This document shows, one piece after another, positions 52,079 through 63,490 of a DNA stretch of 64,000 bases. The notes under the pieces are model-generated. The model was given only the letters and a program-made list of their open reading frames with translations. It made no database searches and was not told the origin of the DNA. The stretch comes from Apis mellifera. Lineage: Eukaryota; Arthropoda; Insecta; Hymenoptera; Apidae. The stretch lies in NCBI RefSeq assembly GCF_003254395.2, contig NC_037649.1:9015931-9079930 (forward strand). The letters are read 5' to 3'. The stretch's first letter is position 1; every line of letters begins with the position of its first letter. Made by a program: the position numbers and the translations under genes.

Positions 52079-54048
52079 GCCCCAAGTTGGACGACGACCT
52101 TTTCATTTTTCTTTCAATCTCTTTCTCGTTTATCGTTTAAACGAGCGTGGATATTTCGAGCACTACTACCACTTGACAATTTAATTCACAAGTGGAACGC
52201 GATAATTTGAAATTGATCGAGTCTCGATTATCTGGTTCCACGGTGTTCCTTCGATCGTGAAAGATGCTCTAATTAAATAAGACGCAAGAGGTAAGAGAAG
52301 CAGGCTCGATATCCAACCTTGAAAACGCGTTCGAGAGTTGGTAATTGCAGGAATTACAGGCGGTGTAACGTTGCCGTAACACGTTTCTTTCCACGTTTCT
52401 TGCGGAGAATTTCCATCGGAGAAACAGCGATATCGATATGGTGGTTTCCAAATTGTCGGAGAAGATTTACGTAACTGGAGGGAGAGAGAAAAAGTAAATG
52501 GAGAGAACTCGATTTTATATTTTTTGAGAAACAGTTCTATCCGTAATGCCACCATATTCTCGTATCGCGTCGCGGAATCAATCGTGGAAACGAGGTAAGC
52601 GAGCCGATTGTTTCCGATCCAATTTGTACGCGCAAGTTCGATGATATGGCGCGATAAATGCGAGAGAGGAAAGTGGCATAAACAAATAAAAGAGGGAGAA
52701 AAAGTTTACGTTTACGTAAGACGGTTACTTCGCGTACCGATTATAATAATAATCTCGCGCTTCCTACCGGAAAATAAACCTTTCTCTTCCGTGTTCCACG
52801 AAAAAGTAACGAAACGGGTCAGCATTACTCACTCGTCGCCACGCCAAAAATTCTATATTATAATTTCCTTCCAATCTCGAGTTGGAATCTTCTCAGTCGA
52901 TTCGAACTGAAGGATCGATCCTCGAAAACTGTACGTGCGCTCAGATACGGAGGAGGAGGAGAAGAGAGGGCGAAAGGTCGAAAAGGTGGAAAAAGCTCCA
53001 GTTACCTAACGCTTTCTCGTCTAAATCTTTCATGCGTGCCCCGACACCGTCGTTCAAACCACGTTCGAAACAACTAGGAAACAACAGAGAGAGAGAGAGA
53101 GAGACGCGGAAGAGACATTGGAAATGGCCGTTGCAGGAACGAAGGGACACGTTAACCGATCGACGAGCAATTTCGATTCGAAAGAGACGATCTTTATGGT
53201 AAATCGGAAATGATCGATCGAACCTGCGCCACGCTTTCGTGTGTAAACCGTGCATAATGACCGTGGCTAGTCACTTTCACGCTAACCACGGATGCGTTCT
53301 GACTGAGAGAAAGAAAGAAGAAGATTCTTCCTCCTTGAAAATTTTCATACGTGCGTGCATCCACGTATATATACGTATGTGGTCGGTTTGCTTTTTGTTT
53401 GTTTACAAGGGGAGGGAAGAGGAGAGGGACGATTTTATTTACCGGTTGGAAGGAAGAGCATCGAGTTTCCATACAAAACGGTCGTATTGGATGAAGAGGA
53501 GAAATTGGAATTTTATACGACACGATTAGACTCGATTACAAGGAAGTAAACAATGAGCAAAACAATGCGAATCGCGCTTCCTTCCACTCGCGAGAAATTC
53601 ATTTCTGCCTCGATCAATTAACAAATTTCTTTCGTCCAATTAACTTACGAGCACGAACAACGATTCGATCAATTTATCATTCAATTTATCATTCCACGCA
53701 CGGAATCGAAATCGTCGCGTTTCAGGTTAAAAGACGACTGATTCCATAACCGCGTTACGCATAAAACGATCATCGTTGATCGAAGATAGAAAGCGCGTAT
53801 CCATCCCAACATTTCGTTTCATTTTTCTTTTCGTCGAGATCCCCATTCTTTCAACGTACGTAAACTCTCTCCACGACCTGCCGTAACGTTCGAATAACAT
53901 TTCACGGTTGCGAGCGGAACATCGGCCGCCCCGATATCGATTATTTTTCCTCCTTCTCTCCCCCCTTTTTTCCCCTCCTTTCTTCTCTCTCGTCGGCCGC
54001 TTCGTCGCATACAATCGCGACGAGAAAATTTACGACACCGTGTTCACG

Positions 54049-54075
54049 AGGAAGAAGAAGAAGAAGAAGAAGAAG
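54049..54075. repeat. GAA trinucleotide repeat
   Basis: About nine pure GAA/AAG units in intronic sequence. Confidence 0.85.
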
Positions 54076-57000
54076 TCGTTTCGCTCTTTTTCGATCATCC
54101 GATCTCTCCTCCCTCCCCCTCCATCCCCGCCCACGTGAAGAAGAAATCATCCCGCGCGGGAGGCTATCCCGGCCTGTGTGTTATTCCTCCGCTAGAATTT
54201 TCTGCTCAACCTCGGGATAGAGAAGGAGGGAAGGAGGGGAGCGTGGTTATAACCGCGAGTCGAGTTAACGGTGGCATTATAATAATGTGGCCGGTACAGG
54301 AAGCCGTGCACAGTGTCTCCGAGCCAACCAGCCGGTACACTGGTTCGCAGCACGGTTTATTACAGCTTCAAATTGTTTCAATTGGTCTTACATGCGGGAC
54401 TGGGGCTCTTCAACAAATTCCACTCCTCTCCTAACCATTGTTCCCCTCGTGACTCACGCTTATCTCTCTCTTTCTCCACCGACTCTCTTAGATATATATA
54501 TATAGCAACTTTCACTCGATCCTTGGATAATACGTTTGGATAAGTGGCGATAACAAAAGTGTTGATAAATCTGAAGGGAGGGGTTTGTCTTCCGCGAAAC
54601 GCGGCTTCGCTACGTTTAAGATACACAGGCCATACGTTGTGTATCTCCATCTCCCTCGAATACTACAAAGATGCGCTCCAACTCCTCGATGAAACGAAAC
54701 CCATTATCACTCGTGCGACGAAACTCGACGGAAGGCCCCTTGAACATCGTCGCTCTATTAATCGTGGTTCGAGAATTGAAAGGGAAGCGAGGAACCCACC
54801 CTTTCATTACGTTTCGTTCCATCGTCCTCCTTTCGAAACGTTGAATTCTAATCGCCTGCCACGCACCATCGTCACGCCCAAAAAATGATAAATTCGAACC
54901 GATGACTGTAAAACGTTAACCTGGATTTATGGGAACGAAACGTTATCATCATCCCTCCTCGACGATGGACCAAAACTCCATACGTTGCGCGTAGGAGTCG
55001 CGATCGCATCCAACGAGAAGGGACTACTTTTGCAGAGCGTGTAAACAGCTACGGTCAGTCAGCCCAGGCATTAATACCTGATTAGATACCAGTTTCGTCA
55101 CGCTTTCACTCGAACTTGTCCAACAATGAAACGGTGGATTCAATATGCATTTCGCATGGACGGCGAACCAACGTGGCAAAGGGGGAAAGTTGGGAGTCGT
55201 GACCGACTCGTTGACTTTCCACGATCTATATTGTCATTCGTTGTGTCACCGCCTGCGCTGACCTCCTCCCCCCCTCCCTTTTTCTATCTATCGGACCAAC
55301 GATAATCGTCGATAGCCAGCCAATTCGAACGTCCCCTCGACGACGAAACGAGAGAAAATGTAAAGGAGGAAAAAAAAAAATCTGTGAAAGGTCGAACGAA
55401 ACTTTTCCTCCGTGGATAGGTTGCGACACAATGGGGGTCGGGTCGAAACAATGCAACAACGGGGCACGCGACCGTTCTTCCTGCATCGAGACGGACGACA
55501 AAAGGATCGGGTTGGAAAGGTAGCTTAACGACGAATAACCGTTATTATCGATGGCCGCCGATTATTTTAACGCGTGCTGTTATGCAACGCATCTCTCTCG
55601 ACAATGAAACACGCCGTGACGAGTCCAATTAAGCTCTCTCTCTTTCCGTGGAATGACGGATGACGAATTTCCCCTCGGAAACGACTCGATTCGAGGACGG
55701 ACGGTGATAGACGATACGAGGAACCCGTTTGATATCGTTCTTTGAAATCGATCGATCGAAAGGAAAAAGTTTCCAAGATGATTATTAATACGTCGATTAT
55801 AGCACGCTTTCAGTTTCACCCTCGTTACCGCTCGCTACTGTGAGAAAGTTGTACGTGTCCAAATGGAGACGCGTGGCTCTCCATGAGAGGTCAGTCGGTT
55901 TTCTGGACACGCGATTTACGCTGCCAGTTAACGAGTGGTAATATTAATGACCAGCACAGTTTCCAGCGAGTCTTTGTATTATCATGTCCTACAACTTGCA
56001 CGGTCCAATTGAACAAACGATTGCCGAGCTTTGTCATCTTGACACCCTGAATGTTCGATAAAATATATGATGGAGCTCGATTTCTTACTTGATCGATCGA
56101 TGCATCGAATCGGTGATAAAAGATAGCACGAATTGTTACTTGTTACGTTTTTCCACTCGAAAAAGCTTGGAAGAAACTTGGAAAATATTATTTGTGACTC
56201 GTGTTTCTTGCTCACCGCGTATACAAAATTTACGGGGAAAATAAATACGCGAAGAAGTAGTATTTATTCCCTGCTTTCCTACGAATGGCTAATTACAAGG
56301 CGCGAGAAACGTTAGATCTTACAACCGCGGATTTCACTCTAGGATAAGATACGGAGGAATTTGCATAATAACGTTTATGGAAACACCGATTATCGATTAA
56401 GTTGGTTTGCACGGTCAAGATGGAGCCGCGTGAAACGACTGCGCGCCGGACGAAAATCGTCACAGCTATACTTTTGTAATAATGGAGAGTGGATAGGGGA
56501 GAAATCGAGGGGACGGAAAAAATGTTAAGAGTTTAAAAGCGTGTTTGTTTTAAATTTAACAGTGAAAGCAAACAAATCTTGGAATAAATGGACTACGACG
56601 CGATATCGCAAGTTTTCTCGTTCGTTCGTAAAATTATTATATTTCCATTGAATAAACTAACATCTCTCTCTCTATATATATATAAAAATTACGTGCGTGT
56701 AAAAGCGGTTCATGAAATAATACGAACACCACGTCCGTTCCAACATCCTTGCCCGAATCGAAATTTTCCCATAAATGGACGGCAACTCGCCTCGATTCAT
56801 CGCCGAAACCGCAGTAAAATTGAACCGAGAATGGAGGAATTATTCGAAACGTTAAGTTAAGATTTCAGGACGGAGAGACAGAGCGGCGTGTTGGAAAGTT
56901 GGAAAGGAAATGATGGAGAAAGAAGGAGAGATCGGAGCGCAAAGGGTTAATTAAAGCTGGTGCACGCGAGTCGAAAACTGGTTCATATCACGAGCGCGCC

Positions 57001-57375
57001 ACGTTTCGGTGGTAGTGACCCAGTGGCTCGAAGCGACGTAACAATTCTGATCCGAAGATAGCGGTACCCAGCGTGGTCCTCGATGCTGCCTTCCATCCAC
57101 CCTGAGGACACTTGCCCGCTTCCCGGTAAACAATTAGACGCGACTTGCTCCACATCTTCGCCAACTACCGTTGCTCGTCTCGATCATCTTTCACGGTGGA
57201 ACAGAAATTGCCAGTGACTCGCGATGTAAAGGTTCACCTGCTCCCTTTCGTATCGTATCCGATCCGTGGCATCCGATCAACCGGCCAGGAATTTTATATA
57301 CCAATATTCATAGGTGAGACGTAGTTAATTTCGTATATCAACAGATTGATTTGAAGTTTGTGGTTAATTCGATCG

Positions 57376-58268
57376 AATTTAATTTCGTAGACGAACAGCG
57401 AATTTGTTCCTATGTGTATATGTTGTTCAGAAAGGAAAACGAACGAACGTTTTTCTCGATCAATAGTTTCGATGTCGCGATTTGTTATTTTTCTTTCTCT
57501 CCTTCTCTTTCCGATATATTTTTTTTAAAGCTCAAAGTTTCAATTTTACGAATTTAATTTCATAGACGAACAGCAAATTTGTTCAATTCTTGTATATGCG
57601 TATATGTATATATATTGTTCAGAAAGGAACGAAATTTTTCTCGATCAATAGTTTCAATGTCGTGATTCGTTATTTTTTTTCTTTCTTTCCCTCTCTTTTC
57701 AATATTTTTTTTTTTAAAGCTCAAAGTTTCGTATCAATTTTACGAATTTAATTTCGTAGACGAACAGCGAATTTGTTCAATTTCTATATGTTCAGAAAGG
57801 AAAACGAACGAACGAACGTTTTTCTCAATCATTTCTCATTCGTTATTTTTTTTCTTTCTCTCCCTCTCTTTCCGATATTTTTAAAGCTCAAAGTTTCGTA
57901 TCAATTTTATGAATTTAATATCGTAGACGAACAGCGAATTTGTTCAATTACTATATGTATATGTTGTTCAGAAAGGAAAATGAACGAACGAACGTTTTTC
58001 TCAATCAATCATTTCTCATTCGTTATTTTTTTTCTCTCCCTCTCTTTCCGATATTTTTAAAGCTCAAAGTTTCGTATAATTTTATAAATTTAATATCGTA
58101 GACGAACAAATTTATTCAATTACTATGTATATGTTGTTCAGAAAGGAAAATGAACGAACGAACGTTTTTCTCGATCAACAGTTTCGATGTCGTTATTTTT
58201 TTTCTTTCTCTTCCTCTCTTTCCGATTTTTTTTTTTTTTAAAGCTCAAAGTTTCGTATCAATTTCAAG
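57376..58268. repeat. Tandem array of five units, about 167-194 bp each
   Basis: Units start AATTTAATTTCGTAGACGAA or close variants at about 57376, 57551, 57745, 57912 and 58086. Each continues through GTTCAGAAAGGAAAACGAAC, a pyrimidine tract ending near TTTCCGATATTTTT, and AAAGCTCAAAGTTTCGTATC. Unit lengths differ through changes in internal GAAC and TTTC runs. No coding potential is supported. Confidence 0.92.
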
Positions 58269-61200
58269 GTATAGGAAATACAAATAACTCGAAGAGTATC
58301 GCGCGATAGTATGTCGTGCAACGAGTATCACGGGGGAAATTCAATCCTTCGGATTGCAGTGCGAGCCCAGCGAAGCATCAATGCTGTCCAGGCATTCTAG
58401 TTGCATAGCGAAGTAAATAATCCGATCGACTCGTTGTTACGTGGCGATAACTTCACCGCGCCCAATCATTTTTTCTCCCCCCTCCCCCTCCGGAGAGAGA
58501 ATTCTTCCATTATCGGAACAAACCGAAAACGAGCAAAACGATTGGTTAATCGGATCAATTACCATTGATACCATTGATGCCGTTCCTCGACATCGATATA
58601 CGGTTATGAAACGTAATTAAGTCATCGTGGCAAGGATCGTGGGAAAACGAGCGCGTATTACGGCGAAATTACAGCGAGGTCGGGATCTATGAATATCCGT
58701 GATATCCGATTTGTGGAATTTTCTGGAATGGAAGTTGGAATTTGTTTTTTCCTTTTTTCTTCCTTTTTGCAATATTTAAAAAAAGGAAGAAGGGAAAAAG
58801 ATTTTTCTTAACCCTTAGTAGATATCTAAGAACACGGTTATTTTTGATCGGTTAATTAATTTTCTGATAAATCGAATTGACTACAAAGTTCAGGAAAGAT
58901 TTCACAAAGTTAATTTCGCGTAAATAATGAAGCATATTTGTTGATTTACCGAATAACGATTTACGATAAGCAATTTCAACGACACTTTCACGTCGTTTAG
59001 GCGTAAATGAACGTGTATAATAATTCCAAGTTAAAATAAAACGAGAATTTCCATCGCGCGCGTTGCATAAACGACGTGTGTAAATAATAATGTAATATTG
59101 GTTCTTCCAACCGATACTGTAATTTATGCCAGACGCGAAAAGGTTAAAAGATCGCGGCAGATTTCATTTTGTTCGAGGTCGACGATCGATTCTGCGAGCA
59201 ATCGAAAGAAAGTAAGAGTTTTCCCGTAATATTTATAAACAAAATGTAAATAAATGATCCAACGACCGTTTCGAATCGGAGATAGAATCTTTTCTTTTCT
59301 TTTCTTTTTTCGTTTGTTTTTTTTTTTTTTTGCGATAAATTGAAATAAATTGAAAAGAAAAAAAAATTCCGTTGAAAACATACTCTCGATCAACTGTAAA
59401 TTAATAAAAGAACGGAAGTAAAAGGCTCGATTACTGGATTCTAATTACGAAGGAAGTGAAGTGTTAAAACGGTATAATAATTACAATCGAAACAAATTTA
59501 TGAAAATTTATGCGAATATTATTCAACAATGTGCGTAACGTTAATAATTATACAAACGGATATAAGCAATAAATGAAACCTCGTTAATGCACGAGATTAT
59601 TCCGATATTATATCCTCGACAACAACAATTATCAATATGATAATTAACATTTCCATCGCGCATCTTTGCAAACTTTCTACGATTAACGATTCGATGATTA
59701 AAACTTTTGATAAGGAAACGATTAAGTTTTTTTATTAAATTGAGTTATCGAATCGAATGATTAATAATGCCAAACCTCTTATATTTCATTTACACACTCT
59801 TTACGATCTCTATCTTAAGACAAAAACTTAAAATTAAATCCAACCTATCGATTTCCGATAAACCGTACCGCTCCTTTCGATTCAACTTTCGATCGCTAAT
59901 GTCAATAATAGCATCGATTCTTTTCAACGAAATCTACGCGAATCACCAACATCGACGAGCGTTGATAACACATACAACACCCTTTATTTCCATCGCATGG
60001 TACAAATGTCGCCATCAATCTTCATCGATATATTGAAAATCGATCCCATACGTGCGACGATAGTGGACGTCGTAAAATAAATTATGCGTTCCTCGTGCGC
60101 ATACGCATCATCATTATCGTACATCTTTCTCTTTATTTATTTATTTTTTTTTCTTTTCTTTTTCTTCCATTCCTTGATTTTTCTCTTCTTCTCTTTCTTT
60201 TTCCCACCTATTCGCGACCTTAATAGCGACTTTCATCTTATTTTCACCGTCGAATTGGAAAACCTCGCGTATGATAGATTAATCACTTCAACCCGACTTC
60301 GATTCAACGTAAGTGGGTATTGCATCCATTCGATGTAAAACCATGCGTTTTAATGAATGGCGGGTACGAAAGATTCCGACTTGCGAAGATAATGTAAAAA
60401 GAAAAAAATAATCGGCCCCTTCACCTGAACAATGAGTTTCTCGAAATTAATTAACCGTGAACGTGAAGGATAAATTCGCGATGATAAATGTTCGAGACGC
60501 TGACCGATATTCGAGACGAATGTTTCGTTCATTTTTCTCTCTGTTTTTATTTTATAATTGAATCCGAGTGTTCGAATCCTTTATAGACGGATAAATATTT
60601 TTTTCAAGCTCGAAAATCTTCGACACGATTTTTCTTGATATTTAATTTGCAATTTTTAATTTGATTCTTCATCTCGATCGAGTTAAAATTACGATCTAGA
60701 TCCTTGGTTTCGCACGCGTTAACAACAGCTTTCACCGTAAACGCAACACGAACAAGTATTGCGTAATCGCCAAGTTGGAAGCACGTTTCAACCTTGACTA
60801 TTTTTTTACACGCGACTCGGGAACAATTTATAGAACAGTGACACAGTGATATTGGAAATGACGAATTTCGAGAATTCGCGACGAAGGTTCGAGAGAATGC
60901 CGGAACTTGAAGACGAACAAGCTTGCCATGTGGCGTTGTCGGAGAGCAACGAACCAGGCCATAAACAAATTTATTCGCGCCAGCTTAAAGAGCTAAATTT
61001 AAATTATTCGGCCGATGCTTCCGTTCAATTTTATCGATCGTCGGCGACGATTAAAATTTCTCCACTCTGAGTTATATATATATATCCATGAAATCGATTT
61101 AACAAAATTATTTTGGATAAATATTTTTTCCAAGCATATACGGTTAACCTAAAAAATTCAACGAAAAAAGGAACAACTTTCACTATTTTCCTTATCGAGA

Positions 61201-62380
61201 TTTTCTTAGTATGAGAACGGGAACGAAAGTTATATCAACAAAGATCAACAAAGTCTCGATCGATCCTTAATTCATCGCCACTCATCGTGGGATCCATGAG
61301 AAACTATTTACGCGTTTCTCTTGAATCAGGAAATGAGATAAATTGCCCTCTTTCACCCTTATTTAATCTGCCGAGCAAACGGGATAAACGTTCATTAAGT
61401 TTTTTTGTTATTCGATAACATGTCTTTTTACGGATCTATACAAAAGCGACCGAAACCTCTATTGTGTAACATTAATTTCTTCCTAATAAATATTTATGTA
61501 AATTTAAATAACATTAGATAAGATCGCATTAAAAAAAAATTTTAAATTAATAATCATTTCGATCGAATCGATTTTATCTATTTCTTTACAATTGATCTAT
61601 TGGAAAAATATAAAGGATTAAATCTAAAAATGAAAGACAACAGGGATAAGTATTCTTCGAGGCGTTATTGCTTTAAAATACAACAAGGCAAGAATGAAAT
61701 AAACCTCTTTCTACACAATATGCGGCGAGTAAAAAATTGGAAAACATATACGCTTACGCTACACAATGCTATAGTTATGCACACATTCGCGAGGTCCAGT
61801 ACATATCGTGTTTTGTGTTGGGATGCAATTAAGGGGGGAGGAAAGGAGCGAAAGAAGAAGATAGAAAACACGGTAGAAAGATACGGAACTAACACGAGTC
61901 GGGTTCCTAACGCCCACCTGATCATACAGCACAGAGTCGACGAAGAATCGTGCTGAACGTGCGTCGGTTGTCGTCCCGTCCAGATAAGAGTAAAACTTGC
62001 TCCATTATCCTTGGCTAAGATTGCGCAATTACTAATAGGAAATCGCAAGAAAAATATCAGGTATTAATTATCCACTATTTTCGCGATTATTTCAAAAATA
62101 GATTTCGATCGCTTTCTTAAAATTTATTTCTCGCAGATTCACACCCGATTTACTATTACCAACGTTTATCCTGTACGCTTGTTTAAGTGTGCGTTGTCGA
62201 CCGCTTCCGTTAACAATAAAGACATATATCCGGCTTGTACGCGGAAACGACGTATTTATAATATTGATTTGTCGCGTTAATGACTCGCAATGTCTAAACG
62301 CATAGCTAGCTAGCGCTATTTGCTCTTACGTATTATATTTATCAAACATATATTGCAACAAATTTATTTTATTCACTCAC

Positions 62381-62505
62381 CATATGTTCCACTGCTTTTT
62401 CCTCCAGTTCTGCTAAAGTCCAATCTACGTGAAAACTCAAAGGCTGTAGGCGTGATTCCATTTCCCGAAGCCATTTCCTCAAACATTTTACTTCGTGTTC
62501 AAAAT
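62381..62505 (-). CDS. Coding exon E, helix A of spectrin-like repeat 2
   Basis: The acceptor is TACAG|ATTTTG and the donor CATATG|GTGAGT, a near-consensus 5' splice site. The exon is 125 nt, two bases finishing residue 209 and then 41 codons to residue 250. It encodes FEHEVKCLRKWLREMESRLQ and then ELEEKAVEHM. The KWLREMESRLQPL segment is a textbook spectrin helix A. The exon ends in phase 0 inside the repeat, so helices B and C must come from the next exon, which is about 46 kb away at 16309. Confidence 0.92.
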
Positions 62506-62604
62506 CTGTATAATAATATCTTTTATTTAAAAATTTTGAATTCACGAGATTATAAATTAGAATATTTAGAATTATTTATAATTTTTAGTAAAAACGTAAA
62601 TTAC
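62506..62604 (-). other. Intron D-E (99 nt)
   Basis: Short AT-rich GT-AG intron splitting an Asp codon (G|AT). Confidence 0.9.
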
Positions 62605-62806
62605 CTGCCGAAATATCCTGTTGATCGGATATAAGTCGATCAACAGGTGCCATCATCTGTTCAACCAATTCCCATTTTGCATTTAAATGGTCAACACGCC
62701 ACGCCACTTCATCTTTCAAAGCAGGGGCATGTGACACTAATTTTGCAGCTTGTTCATTAAATAACTTTCTTCTATATGCCCTACGTCGCAGCTCCTCCAT
62801 GTGAGC
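62605..62806 (-). CDS. Coding exon D, helices B and C of spectrin-like repeat 1
   Basis: The acceptor is TTTAAG|GCTCAC and the donor CGGCAG|GTAATT. The exon is 202 nt: 67 codons plus one base (G), which joins AT of the next exon to give Asp. Residues 142-208. Helix B is MEELRRRAYRRKLFNEQAAKL; a short LVSHAPA turn follows; helix C is RVDHLNAKWELVEQM. The LNxxWELV pattern is the classic Trp-containing helix C signature. The Met near the exon start is internal, because the upstream frame stays open and in phase. Confidence 0.92.
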
Positions 62807-62898
62807 CTTAAATTTTATAAATAATACGTATTAATATTACTTAATCTTTGACAAGATAAAAGATTCAGTATAATATTATATATTTAAATAATATGTAC
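62807..62898 (-). other. Intron C-D (92 nt)
   Basis: Short AT-rich GT-AG intron in phase 0. Confidence 0.9.
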
Positions 62899-63063
62899 CG
62901 CACGCAGACTTTTATCTAACAAATTTTCTTCTTTGGAATAAACCAATTCTTGAAGAACCCTCAGCCATGAATATAATTCTGAGAATTGACTACTAACTTC
63001 TTTTAAACTCCACGATTGTGTAGATACATCAGTCTCATCCCATGTTAATTCGCCATTAGCTTC
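62899..63063 (-). CDS. Coding exon C, helix A of spectrin-like repeat 1
   Basis: The acceptor is AATAG|GAAGCT and the donor GTGCG|GTACAT. The exon is 165 nt, exactly 55 codons in phase 0 (residues 87-141). After EANGELTWDE comes a long amphipathic helix with SQFSELYSWLRVLQELVYS. The Trp-Leu core and heptad spacing are typical of helix A of spectrin repeats. A Trp in helix A is a hallmark of that fold. The family call is from pattern recognition, not from a profile search. Confidence 0.9.
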
Positions 63064-63132
63064 CTATTAATATTGAATTAAATATAATATATATTATATA
63101 TTCTCTGATAAATATTTAAATCAAGTACATAC
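63064..63132 (-). other. Intron B-C (69 nt)
   Basis: Short AT-rich GT-AG intron in phase 0, the smallest seen in this gene. Confidence 0.88.
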
Positions 63133-63262
63133 TTTACAACTATCTATCAAATTAGTGTCCATAATATAATCATAATTAGACCGTATTGCTGCCCAAAACT
63201 CATCTTTACAATCTTCACGATTTGTCCATAAACGCTGATTATGAAATTGTTTGGGATCTTTC
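63133..63262 (-). CDS. Coding exon B, start of spectrin-like region
   Basis: The acceptor is TATTACAG|G and the donor TGTAAA|GTATGT. The exon is 130 nt: one base completes residue 43, followed by 43 codons (residues 44-86). It encodes KDPKQFHNQRLWTN and then FWAAIRSNYDYIMDTNLIDSC. The aromatic-rich helical sequence (FWAAI, NYDYIM) leads directly into repeat 1. The exon lies 101 nt from exon A and 69 nt from exon C, small introns typical of compact insect exon clusters. Confidence 0.85.
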
Positions 63263-63363
63263 CTGTAATACCAAACATAATTACGATATAAATAAACAAT
63301 ATAAATAGATATAGTTACTAATAATATAGATGAAACATTCATTGCAAAAAGAATTACACAAAC
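63263..63363 (-). other. Intron A-B (101 nt)
   Basis: Short AT-rich GT-AG intron splitting an Arg codon (AG|G). Confidence 0.82.
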
Positions 63364-63490
63364 CTTTTTTTTGTGAGACTGTTGTATGGCCTTTCTATTA
63401 CTACACCCGCTTGACCATGCTTTTCTAAGCCATGGTTCAGCGGCTGAAGTGAAGATAAGGAGAAACTTATCTTCATGGCTTTGCAGTGAT
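63364..63490 (-). CDS. Coding exon A (most 5' visible), leader upstream of spectrin repeats
   Basis: The acceptor reads TTTTTTGCAG and the donor AAG|GTTTGT. The exon is 127 nt, entered with two bases of a split codon and left with two (AG), which join the G of the next exon to form an Arg codon. It encodes visible residues 1-43, including SFSLSSLQPL and GVVIERPYNSLTKKR. The second motif is basic and lies just ahead of the spectrin repeats. One alternative frame is open through the whole exon but would hit a stop early in the next exon, so the phase-2 frame is preferred. No start codon is assigned, because the frame enters from an exon beyond the window. Confidence 0.78.

Larger units (their letters stand above)
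16310..62380 (-). other. Giant intron E-F (about 46 kb)
   Basis: The interval between the GTGAGT donor below 62381 and the CGGCAG acceptor above 16309. No exon could be supported inside it on either strand; open frames are short, low-complexity, or products of tandem repeats. Contents worth listing are: tandem arrays at 39925-40400, 50126-50645 and 57376-58268; a CpG/GAGA-rich block at about 44.4-46.5 kb; a GC-rich patch at about 39.56-39.90 kb with an E2F-like site; and many microsatellites. Sequence is moderately AT-rich from 16 to 56 kb and clearly AT-richer from about 57 kb rightwards. Undetected alternative first exons or regulatory elements are likely in an intron of this size. Confidence 0.75.
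1..63490 (-). other. klar: Large multi-exon gene (partial), spectrin-repeat protein, probably Klarsicht-like
   Basis: Nine minus-strand exons with AG acceptors and GT donors join in one frame: 63490-63364, 63262-63133, 63063-62899, 62806-62605, 62505-62381, 16309-16043, 4711-4460, 968-646, 315-1. All eight junction phases match (2, 0, 0, 1, 0, 0, 0, 2), which is strong support for a single transcript. The visible product is about 635 residues: leader 1-90, spectrin-like repeat 1 about 91-208, repeat 2 about 209-335, then a Ser/Arg-rich and acidic tail. Two spectrin repeats followed by a long acidic region fit Klarsicht, an outer nuclear membrane LINC protein linking nuclei and cargo to microtubule motors. 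Nesprin (Msp300-type) or AKAP6-like proteins are alternatives. The start codon and the expected KASH anchor are outside the window. The exon structure is sound; the name is an inference from architecture. Confidence 0.5.

Noticed and set aside
60846..61070. 74-codon plus-strand frame with balanced composition
   Set aside because: Looks somewhat protein-like but is short, on the opposite strand, and has no recognisable family or flanking splice sites that I could support.
61665..62048. 127-codon minus-strand frame just downstream of exon E
   Set aside because: Tested as the next exon, but the phase-0 junction from exon E to exon F gives a complete spectrin repeat, and this frame shows no helical or repeat character.
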